Shown here piece by piece: positions 33,502 to 40,846 of a DNA stretch of 64,000 nucleotides. Under the pieces are notes generated by a model. The model worked only from the letters and a program-made list of their open reading frames with translations, ran no database searches and had not been told where the DNA came from. A program made the position numbers and the translations under genes. The DNA is from Pseudomonas farris (GTDB lineage Bacteria > Pseudomonadota > Gammaproteobacteria > Pseudomonadales > Pseudomonadaceae). Each line of letters begins with the position of its first letter. The stretch's first letter is position 1. The stretch is from NCBI RefSeq assembly GCF_019145235.1, contig NZ_JAHSTV010000015.1, positions 80,837-144,836 of the forward strand. The letters are read 5' to 3'.

Positions 33502-33864
33502 TCAGTAGCCGCTGCCACCCATCCCGCCTGTGGAGGGGGAATATTCTCTGGCTTTTTGTTGGGCTCGACTCCATTGCGCACAGGTCATGAAACTTTTGTG
33601 GTCGACCTTGCCTCGGCTGTCGAAACTGACGTTATATGGCTGCTGATGACCGGCCTGGGTCAGCTTGTAGTCAAAGCAGGTGCCAGGTTCCACCGTGCGC
33701 TGCGTTATCGATAAAGGCTGGCCGGCAATCTGCTGGACTTGTTCCTTGCTCATGCCGGTCTCGACCTTGGCGACCAGCGGTTGGTCTCGATAAACGTGTG
33801 ATTCCGTGTTGCAGCCACCTGACGCCGCCAGCACGGCGATCAGCGCGCATAGACGCTTGTTCAT
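33502..33864 (-). CDS. OsmE/SmpA-family outer membrane lipoprotein
   Basis: 120 residues, signal peptide with lipobox ASGGC (Cys18). The BamE/SmpA-type segment VETGMSKEQVQQIAGQPLS followed by PGTCFDYKL and the C-terminal KSFMTCAQW resemble E. coli OsmE, an osmotically inducible lipoprotein. The residue before the Cys is a second Gly, slightly unusual for a lipobox. The Gly/Ser-rich tail is probably flexible. It is next to a second small minus-strand gene upstream (12-bp gap), possibly co-transcribed. Confidence 0.78.
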   Translation of the reverse strand: MNKRLCALIAVLAASGGCNTESHVYRDQPLVAKVETGMSKEQVQQIAGQPLSITQRTVEPGTCFDYKLTQAGHQQPYNVSFDSRGKVDHKSFMTCAQWSRAQQKAREYSPSTGGMGGSGY

Positions 33865-33875
33865 GGCAGCGCTCT

Positions 33876-34115
33876 CTAGTGAGCTTTCGTTCGACTGATG
33901 GATTTTGCTTTTACTTCTTCAGCATAGCCCGCCAGTCGCTCTTCATCGCCCTGGAACAACGCGCACAGCCTTAGCGTTGCCTCTGCGTCTACATCATTGC
34001 CGGCCAGGCGCAACTGCTCTGCAATGCGCAAAAGCTCTACCGCCGACCACCTCAGGTCCGAGGCCACACCTTGCAGGTCGCGCCGAAGTTGCTGTTCATA
34101 TTCATTAAGCCACAT
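33876..34115 (-). CDS. Small helical hypothetical protein
   Basis: 79 residues from ATG 34115, which has GGAGGTC directly upstream; an upstream extension to 34208 is rejected because it overlaps the rtcB start region. The sequence WLNEYEQQLRRDLQGVASDL with LLRIAEQLRLAGNDVDAEAT predicts two or three helices. No signal or motif. It ends 12 bp before the OsmE-like gene, so the two may form an operon. Function unknown. Confidence 0.65.
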   Translation of the reverse strand: MWLNEYEQQLRRDLQGVASDLRWSAVELLRIAEQLRLAGNDVDAEATLRLCALFQGDEERLAGYAEEVKAKSISRTKAH

Positions 34116-34206
34116 GATGACCTCCTGCAATTCCCCGCTACGAAATAGTAGTCCCATTTGCCTGTCCGGAGCGTTATGTTCGTCTGATCGCAAGAGAGTC
34201 GAAATC

Positions 34207-35433
34207 ATGCAACAACCTGTCTACCAACTGCTGGAAGTCGCCAACGGCAAGCCGATCAAACTCTGGACCGAGGGTGTGCCGGTTGAAAGCGAAGCCCGGC
34301 AGCAACTGATCAATACCGCGAAGATGCCGTTCATCTTCAAGCACCTGGCGGTGATGCCGGATGTGCATCTGGGCAAAGGGTCCACCATCGGCAGCGTGAT
34401 CCCCACCGTGGGCGCGATCATTCCGGCGGCCGTGGGGGTGGACATCGGCTGCGGCATGATTGCCGCGCGCACTTCACTGACCGCCGCCGACTTGCCGGAC
34501 AACCTGCACGGCCTGCGCAGCGCCATCGAAAAGGTCGTGCCCCATGGCCGCACGTTGAGCCGTGGCCGCCGCGATGAAGGCGCCTGGAATCACGTTCCAC
34601 AGCAAGCCGATCAAGCCTGGGCAGCGCTCAGTTCTCGGTTCAAGGCGATCACCGACAAGTACCCGAAACTTGCCAGTACCAACAACCGCCATCACCTGGG
34701 CACCCTCGGTACCGGCAATCACTTCATCGAGGTCTGCCTGGACGAGGCCAACCGCGTCTGGTTCATGCTGCACAGCGGTTCTCGCGGCGTTGGCAATGCC
34801 ATCGGGACTCTGTTCATTCAATTGGCCCAGGCGGATATGCGCCAGCACATCGCCAATCTGCCGGACCGCGATCTGGCCTATTTCAAGGAAGGCAGCCGGC
34901 ATTTCGACGACTACGTCGAAGCGGTGGGCTGGGCTCAGGACTTCGCCCGACAGAACCGGGCGTTGATGATGCAGGCGGTGATTCAGGCAGCGCGGCAAGT
35001 GATTCGCAAACCCTTCGAGGTCGCGCTGGAGGCTGTGAACTGCCACCACAATTACGTGCAGAAAGAGCGGCACTTCGGTGAAGACGTCCTGGTCACCCGC
35101 AAGGGCGCGGTGTCGGCGAAGAAGGGCGAGCTGGGGATCATTCCTGGCTCCATGGGGGCCAAAAGCTTCATCGTTCGAGGTCTCGGCAACGAGCAATCGT
35201 TCTGTTCCTGCAGCCACGGTGCCGGTCGGACCATGAGCCGCACCAAAGCCAAAAATACCTTCACTGTCGCAGACCAGATCCGCGCGACCGCTCATGTGGA
35301 GTGTCGCAAGGATGCGGCGGTCATCGATGAGATTCCGATGGCTTACAAGGACATCGATAAAGTCATGTACGCCCAGCGTGATCTGGTGGAAGTACTGCAC
35401 ACCTTGCGACAGGTGGTCTGCGTGAAGGGGTAG
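34207..35433 (+). CDS. rtcB: RtcB-family RNA ligase
   Basis: 408 residues, full RtcB length. The manganese-binding Cys is in VDIGCGM (about Cys82). The LGTGNHFIE segment, AVNCHHNYV and the GMP-accepting-type His in SHGAGRTMSR are intact. RtcB joins 2',3'-cyclic phosphate or 3'-phosphate ends to 5'-OH ends for RNA repair and tRNA maturation. Neither rtcA nor the rtcR regulator is beside it, so it is probably a housekeeping or stress copy. It diverges from the small helical gene. Confidence 0.94.
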   Translation: MQQPVYQLLEVANGKPIKLWTEGVPVESEARQQLINTAKMPFIFKHLAVMPDVHLGKGSTIGSVIPTVGAIIPAAVGVDIGCGMIAARTSLTAADLPDNLHGLRSAIEKVVPHGRTLSRGRRDEGAWNHVPQQADQAWAALSSRFKAITDKYPKLASTNNRHHLGTLGTGNHFIEVCLDEANRVWFMLHSGSRGVGNAIGTLFIQLAQADMRQHIANLPDRDLAYFKEGSRHFDDYVEAVGWAQDFARQNRALMMQAVIQAARQVIRKPFEVALEAVNCHHNYVQKERHFGEDVLVTRKGAVSAKKGELGIIPGSMGAKSFIVRGLGNEQSFCSCSHGAGRTMSRTKAKNTFTVADQIRATAHVECRKDAAVIDEIPMAYKDIDKVMYAQRDLVEVLHTLRQVVCVKG

Positions 35434-35531
35434 AGCGGGAACGGCTTCCATTGGTCGGGAACATTAACGCGAATGAACAGCTCTGCTGTCGTATTGAGGT
35501 ATTGATCTATTCGCTAGGGAGGCCATCTCGA

Positions 35532-35768
35532 ATGACGACTACCGATGATTTCAGACACCATGCGCATGAGCTGATTGTTGACCTGGACGCGGCAACCACG
35601 GAAATGATGCAACTCATCTCGGCCCATCAGTTGAGCGGCCCGGAATGGGAGCGGGTCACAAAATGGCAGCATGAAGCGTACGAGCGATGGATGACGTATC
35701 TGAATGCGAGATCGTATCCCGATTCTGGCTCGGGGGCCGAGCCGGGGCAGGACGAAGCCCCTGTATAG
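35532..35768 (+). CDS. Small hypothetical protein
   Basis: 78 residues from ATG 35532, supported by GGGAGG about 9 nt upstream. HAHELIVDLDAATTEMMQLI and KWQHEAYERWMTYLNARSYP suggest a helical bundle. The C-terminus is acidic and Pro/Gly-rich. No recognised domain. It lies between rtcB and a lipoprotein gene. Confidence 0.6.
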   Translation: MTTTDDFRHHAHELIVDLDAATTEMMQLISAHQLSGPEWERVTKWQHEAYERWMTYLNARSYPDSGSGAEPGQDEAPV

Positions 35769-35831
35769 AGACCGTCGGGTGTCCACTGGATGTACAGATT
35801 ACATTTCCCGTTTTTCAGGATAGGAAGCGTT

Positions 35832-36167
35832 ATGCGCATATTGATAGCGGGAGTAGCGGTGGCTGTGTTGGCAGGCTGTTCATTACCCGCATCCGTGGTT
35901 CCCGGCGAGCCCAATATCAGCAAATACAGTGATAAGGCGCCCAAGGAATATGCCGCGTGTGTATTGCCGTTGTGGCGTCAGGACATTCCGGGATCGACGC
36001 AATCAGCAATTTCCAATGGCTACCGGATCACCGCACCGAGCATCATCACGGCTGACGAAATTCTGGTTATCGTGAAATCGAAGGATGGCAGCCAGGTATC
36101 GCTTTACCAAGGGCCACCGTGGGCCAAGTCAGGGGCGCTACGCCAAGCTGTCCGGGATTGTTTGTAA
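35832..36167 (+). CDS. Small lipoprotein
   Basis: 111 residues from ATG 35832 with AGGAAG upstream. The signal sequence MRILIAGVAVAVLAGC ends at lipidated Cys16. The mature part contains PKEYAACVLPLWRQDIPGST and ends with a Cys (RQAVRDCL), leaving two mature cysteines that could form a disulfide. Function unknown. Terminator-like features are not clear right after it. Confidence 0.7.
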   Translation: MRILIAGVAVAVLAGCSLPASVVPGEPNISKYSDKAPKEYAACVLPLWRQDIPGSTQSAISNGYRITAPSIITADEILVIVKSKDGSQVSLYQGPPWAKSGALRQAVRDCL

Positions 36168-36299
36168 CGCTCGCTTCGTTCGTACTTTGTTCGTTCGTGC
36201 GTGACGGCCTGTGCCGTATGTCGGAGCCATATGTCGGAATCCAGGAACGGTCATTCCTGAAATAACTTCCAAGAGCAGACAGTCCCTGGGAGTTTGGCT

Positions 36300-36530
36300 A
36301 TGAATGATGATCGAAAAAAGGCAGCCCTCGATGCCTGGTACCGGCTTTTGAGAGAACCGGAGGCCGGGATGGATTGTGAAGAACACTACGACAAACTGCT
36401 GAAAGCGGCGGATGAAATGGAGGGAGCCGGGATCATCAACAACACCGAATGGCGTGAGCTGGTGCGAGATGCCCGGGGAGCTTTTTCCGCTACAAGCGAT
36501 GGTATCGGGAGCGGAACAGTCAGCAGATGA
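36300..36530 (+). CDS. Small hypothetical protein
   Basis: 76 residues from ATG 36300 (GGGAG upstream; the TTG at 36294 is less likely). RKKAALDAWYRLLREPEAGM and DEMEGAGIINNTEWRELVRD suggest helical, soluble. No motif recognised. It is separated from both neighbours by more than 100 bp. Confidence 0.62.
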   Translation: MNDDRKKAALDAWYRLLREPEAGMDCEEHYDKLLKAADEMEGAGIINNTEWRELVRDARGAFSATSDGIGSGTVSR

Positions 36531-36660
36531 CTTAAAAATAGTGTGGATATTTAATGAGTTAGGAGATTTAGTAACTGGATAGTGAGTCAGAATATCTTGT
36601 TACAAGTCGCGCAATTGGGTAATATCCCCCCGCGTTCACCACCACGGTTTATGCATTTTT

Positions 36661-36699
36661 AAAGCCCAGGCGTCCATCAGCTGCCTGGGCTTTTTTTTT
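36661..36699 (+). terminator. Strong rho-independent terminator
   Basis: AAAGCCCAGGC, an 11-nt loop, then GCCTGGGC followed by nine T. It lies 130 bp after the 76-residue gene; the 265-bp gap holds no other gene. Confidence 0.88.
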
Positions 36700-36794
36700 G
36701 TCTTGAATTTGGAATGGCTTATGAGCGCGCTGCCGGCAGAGAGCCAGCAGCGTCGATGATGAGCGTGATGGACAAACGTTATTGATGCCTGTCG

Positions 36795-36989
36795 TTACCC
36801 GGCCGGATCAGCCTTGCGACGATCGCTGCCGGATGGGTTGCCAGTGTCAAGAAGCCTCCTCTCCACCAGGACATTTTGCAGGGCCTGGCGTGCCGAGGGG
36901 CTTAGCTGATGTTCTCTCTCCTTGAGCTCGAGCAAGATGGGGTTGGACCATCCACGATAGGTTTGCTCGGAAGTTCGAGTAGATGTCAT
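36795..36989 (-). CDS. Small hypothetical protein (64 aa)
   Basis: 64 residues; AAGGAGA sits 5 nt before ATG 36989 on the minus strand. The middle IPLLELKEREHQLSPSARQA-type helix (read NPILLELKEREHQLSPSARQ) looks like a real protein. The C-terminus is basic. It diverges from the next small gene. Function unknown. Confidence 0.55.
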   Translation of the reverse strand: MTSTRTSEQTYRGWSNPILLELKEREHQLSPSARQALQNVLVERRLLDTGNPSGSDRRKADPAG

Positions 36990-37177
36990 CTATCTCTCCT
37001 TTGATGAATCGCCCGACAACACAGTGGGCGAAGTCCTGTGCGCTAAAAATCCTAGTTGAGGAAACGACTTGTCGCCAGTGAGCGGATTGCAATGAGGTGC
37101 CGGTCATCCTTCGCGACGCGGGTAGTCCACGATTCGGGCGTAAACTTAAGAGGCTACCTCATCAAAAGGAGCCGCAT

Positions 37178-37372
37178 ATGATCGCCGACCAAATGAATAG
37201 ACAGGAGTCGGAGCAAAGCGCTGTTTGGGATCAATACTTCTGTGCCGCGTTGATTGCGGAAAGCAATCTGACGGCACCGGTGGTTGGAGAAGCCACCCAC
37301 GAAGACAGGCAGAATCTGTTAATCCAAAGGGCCAAAGCACTCGCCGATAAGATGCTGGAAAACAGAAGATAA
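37178..37372 (+). CDS. Small hypothetical protein (64 aa)
   Basis: 64 residues from ATG 37178 with AAAAGGAG upstream. QSAVWDQYFCAALIAESNLT and QRAKALADKMLENRR suggest two helices. A terminator begins 4 bp after the stop, so it is an individual transcription unit. Function unknown. Confidence 0.62.
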   Translation: MIADQMNRQESEQSAVWDQYFCAALIAESNLTAPVVGEATHEDRQNLLIQRAKALADKMLENRR

Positions 37373-37375
37373 CCG

Positions 37376-37408
37376 GAGCCCAGCCATTGCGCTGGGCTCT
37401 TCACTTTT
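37376..37408 (+). terminator. Rho-independent terminator
   Basis: GAGCCCAGC-cattgc-GCTGGGCTC followed by TTCACTTTTT, immediately after the 64-residue gene. Confidence 0.85.
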
Positions 37409-37492
37409 TGATGTTCTTATCTTTCTTCCAAGTGAACGCTCCTTGGTCATGGATCGTCTACAGTTGATAGTTCATGGATACGGAGATCGAAC

Positions 37493-37798
37493 ATGAAGTG
37501 CCTAATCTGTCAGGCTGCCTCTAATACTGTTCATGCGGCTGGAGAATGGTCAGAAGTCAAATGCTCGGCCGGATGTGGACGCTACAAGGTCTCGGCGAAC
37601 CTTGTGGCGAAAATGAAATTCAAGAACGAGTTCTTTGACATCGAACGCACAAGACGATGGCTTGAGATGGCGCGCAATGACGATCCGGTGCCGTTGATAT
37701 CCACCTATGACTACTTCGTTTCCTTATTGCATCGCGACACCGAGGAAAGGTCGGTCATCGCGCCGATTCGTTCCAGGCAGCCGTTGGTTGCGGATTAG
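37493..37798 (+). CDS. Small zinc-ribbon-like protein A
   Basis: 101 residues. A four-cysteine arrangement, CLIC near the N-terminus and CSAGC at about residues 24-28 followed by GRYKVS, suggests a zinc ribbon. The following DIERTRRWLEMAR is shared with the neighbouring protein at 38025. The C-terminal part extends beyond that homologue (TYDYFVSLLHRDTEERSVIA). Function unknown; a small nucleic-acid or protein-binding role is possible. The ATG is preceded by GGAGATCGAAC. Confidence 0.68.
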   Translation: MKCLICQAASNTVHAAGEWSEVKCSAGCGRYKVSANLVAKMKFKNEFFDIERTRRWLEMARNDDPVPLISTYDYFVSLLHRDTEERSVIAPIRSRQPLVAD

Positions 37799-37826
37799 AA
37801 TCCGCCCCCGGTGAACTGCGCAGACT

Positions 37827-37857
37827 CTGTAGGAGCAGCCTTCGGCAGCTCCTGCAG
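37827..37857. repeat. Palindromic repeat (CTGTAGGAGCAGCCTTCGGC type)
   Basis: CTGTAGGAGCAGCC-TTCGG-CAGCTCCTGCAG is a near-perfect stem-loop of a kind common between Pseudomonas genes. It sits in the 226-bp gap between the two zinc-ribbon genes, which otherwise holds nothing recognised. Confidence 0.75.
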
Positions 37858-38024
37858 GGGTTCACGCAGGCATTGCTCGATCTATCGACAAAAAACAAGC
37901 AACCTCCATGGATAGCCCCTGTCGATATCAACATGTCCCCGCTATTTTCGTCATCACACCCTACCCAGGTTGTCAGCATTTATGGCGGGCTGAAAGCGGC
38001 TAACTGAATGATCAGGAGGTGGCT

Positions 38025-38279
38025 ATGAGCTGTCCGCTGTGTGGAAACACTAATGCGCTGGAAGATCTTTCGTTCGGGGGCGGCTTGCGCATTTATTGTG
38101 AGCCGTGTGGTGGTTTCTATCGGATTTCAACAACCCTGAATGCCTTGGCCGACGGAAGAACCTATGACACCGAGCGCACTCGAGCCCGACTGAAAAAGAA
38201 GCGTGAAACCGACAAGTTGGAAGACCAGGAGCCGGCGCTAGGCGCGGAGGACAAAGACCTGCTCGTCGAGCCAAACTGA
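38025..38279 (+). CDS. Small zinc-ribbon-like protein B
   Basis: 84 residues from ATG 38025 behind AGGAGGTGGCT. CPLC at residues 3-6 and CEPCGGFYRIS form the zinc-ribbon pattern, and YDTERTRARLKKKR matches DIERTRRWLEMAR of protein A. The two proteins align over about 60 residues and look like a tandem duplication separated by 226 bp. The C-terminus is charged. Function unknown. Confidence 0.7.
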   Translation: MSCPLCGNTNALEDLSFGGGLRIYCEPCGGFYRISTTLNALADGRTYDTERTRARLKKKRETDKLEDQEPALGAEDKDLLVEPN

Positions 38280-38461
38280 TGTGTCGCGCAATAAGCATGC
38301 GCCCCAGCGAACGGCGCACTGGGTGGGGGAAGGTTATCTCTGCGAGGCGGTTGCGGTGGATGTGTGCACAAGGACTCGCCTGACCCTGAAGCCGGGTTTC
38401 GAAAGGAATTCCAGGCCAGGCGAGCGTGCCAGATCCATGCGAGCTTTAATCCTGGGCCCGA

Positions 38462-38878
38462 TCAATGATGAGCCTGTGCCACTCCGCGCAAAACCGTGGC
38501 AGCGGCGGATTGAGATCGAGTGCTGGCAATGTTTCCCAGCGACACAACGCCAACCAGGCGTTTGTCTCGGTTGAGCACGGGCAGGCGACGCAGTTGCACG
38601 TCCGCCATGTTTTTTGCCACATGCTCTATGTCTTCATCCTCAAAGCAATAGCGGATGCCGCCAGTCATTACTTTACTGATAGGGGTTTTGCCGGGGAGTC
38701 CTTCGGCTACGGCTCTAATGGCTATATCCCGGTCCGTGATCATGCCAATCAGACGCTCTTGCTCCTCAACCATGATGGCGCCGCTATCGATCCTGGCCAT
38801 CATGTTCGCGGCCTCCTGGATCGTCTGGCTTGGCTTGGCTGTTAAAACATCTTTCGTCATAACCTCCGAAATCTTCAT
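38462..38878 (-). CDS. Two-CBS-domain protein
   Basis: 138 residues holding a pair of CBS motifs: MKISEVMTKDVLTAKPSQTI with LIGMITDRDIAIRAVAEGL, then VQLRRLPVLNRDKRLVGVVS. Such stand-alone CBS pairs bind adenine nucleotides and act as sensors or inhibitors of other proteins. AAAGGAG precedes ATG 38878. The 182-bp region to the left (38280-38461) has no convincing gene. Confidence 0.88.
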   Translation of the reverse strand: MKISEVMTKDVLTAKPSQTIQEAANMMARIDSGAIMVEEQERLIGMITDRDIAIRAVAEGLPGKTPISKVMTGGIRYCFEDEDIEHVAKNMADVQLRRLPVLNRDKRLVGVVSLGNIASTRSQSAAATVLRGVAQAHH

Positions 38879-38954
38879 GAAAAGACTCCTTTAAAGTGAT
38901 GCTTCAGTGATTAAGGGCTGCCAATTTTTTTGACTTTGGAGGGGAAGGGCGGGT

Positions 38955-39665
38955 TCAGATTGTTTTATCCCCACTCGTCATGGTGGCGGAGATAGGCTCT
39001 ATCAGTTCTGAGCCCTGGTTCTTCACATTGCCCACGGCCATGTCCACTTTGAACCATTCGAAGACGTCGCAAGGTTCGCGTTCCTGCAGGAGTATCTGCT
39101 CGGCGCGCTCCTTGGGCGTGTAGGGGTCAATCCATTCCCGGGCCAGTTCGGGAATGAGCGTCACAGGCCGACGGTCGTGAAGATCCACCATGCCACCTTC
39201 ACTGTCCGCGGTGATGATCACGAAGCCGTCATGCTCGTCCGGCTCCTTTTCGTACCTCGGATACTGACCAATGGCGGCGCACAGGATCGGCGCGCGATCC
39301 TTGCGACGGATCAGGTAAGGCTGTTTCTTCGGACCGCCCTCGTAAACCCATTCAAACCAGTTGTCGATGGCAATAATTGCCCGGTGCGGCCATATCTCCT
39401 TGAAGAATGGATCGTGGGCGACTTTCTCAACCCGGGCGTTGATCGGTGTCGCGTGATCCCTGGCCCAGTGCGGTCGCCAGCCCCAACGAACCCTGTCGGC
39501 GTGCAGCATGCCGCTTTCCTCGTGGAGCAAGGCGAGCTGAGTTGACGGCGCGGCGTTGTAGAGCTCGAGCGGCTGATCGCCAGCATTGTTGACCAGGGCG
39601 TTGGGCATACTCAACGCCGCCACGAACTCGTGAACACCTCGATACTGCGAAAGTCGTCCGCACAT
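38955..39665 (-). CDS. SOS response-associated peptidase-like protein (HMCES/YedK family)
   Basis: 236 residues from ATG 39665; the start MCGR places the catalytic Cys at position 2 after Met removal. Other family features are INARVEKVAHDPFFKEIWPH (Asn and Glu of the active site), IDNWFEWVYEGGPKKQPYLI and HDRRPVTLI (catalytic His). HMCES/YedK forms a covalent thiazolidine with abasic sites in single-stranded DNA and protects them. An in-frame extension to 39701 is rejected because Cys2 must be N-terminal. Confidence 0.9.
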   Translation of the reverse strand: MCGRLSQYRGVHEFVAALSMPNALVNNAGDQPLELYNAAPSTQLALLHEESGMLHADRVRWGWRPHWARDHATPINARVEKVAHDPFFKEIWPHRAIIAIDNWFEWVYEGGPKKQPYLIRRKDRAPILCAAIGQYPRYEKEPDEHDGFVIITADSEGGMVDLHDRRPVTLIPELAREWIDPYTPKERAEQILLQEREPCDVFEWFKVDMAVGNVKNQGSELIEPISATMTSGDKTI

Positions 39666-39748
39666 GGCTGAGCCCTCATGCTTAATCCTGAGCTTAGACA
39701 ATAGTTACAGGGTGGGGCGTACCCCGAGCAGCCGAAGTCGGATGGGGG

Positions 39749-40012
39749 TCAATGAACCGCTGAGGACCTCGGAACCGGGACGTGATCAAATCTGGAAATC
39801 TCTTTGATCCAGAAACGACGATATTTAGTCTGGTCTGGCGCCAGCGGTTTGTGATTTGACCAGGGATGCTCAGTTTTCAAGCTGGCGCGGTACACCTCCC
39901 ACTCCTTCTCCTCGGCCACTTCCTTGGCCCTTTTCTCATCATCGAACCAGCCAAGTACATAAACTTCGCCCTGATCCATTCCATGCTCGATCAGCAGATA
40001 GATATCTTTCAT
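39749..40012 (-). CDS. Small hypothetical protein
   Basis: 87 residues. MKDIYLLIEHGMDQGEVYVL and WFDDEKRAKEVAEEKEWEVY look like a compact alpha/beta fold. No known domain, no signal peptide. The ribosome-binding site is weak. It lies between the HMCES gene and the 270-bp promoter region of the CopD-like gene. Confidence 0.55.
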   Translation of the reverse strand: MKDIYLLIEHGMDQGEVYVLGWFDDEKRAKEVAEEKEWEVYRASLKTEHPWSNHKPLAPDQTKYRRFWIKEISRFDHVPVPRSSAVH

Positions 40013-40206
40013 AAGCTTGAACCCATTACTACACGTTCTAAAATCCCCTAATGCCGGGGCATTGTTTTGACTATCGGCAGGTACTTTCGATTATTGAGTA
40101 TTGTCGATGAATGGCACGAAGTCGAACTTGTGTTCGATAGCCTGGCTGATCGCGCCGCACAGGATCGGTGTTGCGCGGCCCCTGGCGGCGCGGATTCGCG
40201 GGTTTC

Positions 40207-40220
40207 TTGATTGATGTCAA
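40207..40220 (+). promoter_or_regulatory. ANR/FNR box upstream of CopD-like gene
   Basis: TTGATTGATGTCAA matches TTGAT-N4-ATCAA with one mismatch, centred about 72 bp before ATG 40286. The rest of the 273-bp gap 40013-40285 holds no gene I can support. Confidence 0.7.
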
Positions 40221-40285
40221 TCGCCTGAGTCGAGCTGCTCTGTATTCTCCGGAGAAACCGACAGCTGAATTGAGGGCGAACATTC

Positions 40286-40729
40286 ATGCTCTATCCGCTG
40301 TTTCTAACCTTTCATCTGTTTGCCGCTTTGATCTTTATCGGCACGGTGTTCTTCGAAGTCCTTTTTTTGGAAAGCATCCGCAAACAGTTGCCCGCCAAAG
40401 TGATGTTGCTGGTCGAGGAGGGTATTGGCCGCCGAGCCCGCACCCTGATGCCGTGGGTGCTACTGGTATTGTTCGGCGCGGGGCTGGGCATGGTCTGGCT
40501 GCGCTATTTGCCCGTCCTTGCAACGCCAATGGCCTCATCGTTCAGCACCTTGTTGCTGTCGAAAATCCTGGTCGCCGTGAGCGTGCTGCTGCATTTCCTG
40601 GCCGCCATGTTGCTGTTCAAAAGCGGCCGAATGAACGCTCGATACCTGCATTTCATCCATGCCAGTGTGTTCTGCCATATGGTCGTCATTGTGCTGCTGG
40701 CCAAGGGGATGTTTTACCTGACGTGGTGA
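40286..40729 (+). CDS. CopD-like small inner-membrane protein
   Basis: 147 residues, four membrane segments: LYPLFLTFHLFAALIFIGTV, TLMPWVLLVLFGAGLGMVWL, SKILVAVSVLLHFLAAMLLF and HFIHASVFCHMVVIVLLAKG. His residues inside segments 1, 3 and 4 fit the CopD/YncD-like or cytochrome b561-like haem or copper binding pattern. Located just before the ANR-controlled hemN-like and nos genes, it may help copper or haem metabolism under low oxygen. Family assignment is by pattern; the exact role is inferred. Confidence 0.7.
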   Translation: MLYPLFLTFHLFAALIFIGTVFFEVLFLESIRKQLPAKVMLLVEEGIGRRARTLMPWVLLVLFGAGLGMVWLRYLPVLATPMASSFSTLLLSKILVAVSVLLHFLAAMLLFKSGRMNARYLHFIHASVFCHMVVIVLLAKGMFYLTW

Positions 40730-40773
40730 GCGGCCTTGCCCCAAGGTCTGTCCTGCAAGCACTTGGCTTGTGC

Positions 40774-40787
40774 TTGATACAAGTCAA
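40774..40787 (+). promoter_or_regulatory. ANR/FNR box upstream of hemN-like gene
   Basis: TTGATACAAGTCAA, one mismatch to TTGAT-N4-ATCAA, centred 66 bp before ATG 40847, the same distance as the nosR box to its start. Confidence 0.72.
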
Positions 40788-40846
40788 GGAGCATTGATCG
40801 CCGATCCCGGACACTGTTGATCCGCAGCCAGTCTCGGAGACCTGTC

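Noticed and set aside
36847..37107. 86-codon minus-strand frame overlapping the 64-residue gene at 36795
   Set aside because: No ribosome-binding site; the overlapping smaller frame has AAGGAGA at the right spacing.
38280..38461. Possible short coding stretch between the zinc-ribbon gene and the CBS gene
   Set aside because: Frames are short, basic and lack ribosome-binding sites.
40013..40285. Possible broken small gene with reading WHEVELVFDSLADRAAQD before the CopD-like gene
   Set aside because: Two short frames could be joined by a frameshift, but neither has a good start and no family was recognised; only the ANR box is supported.
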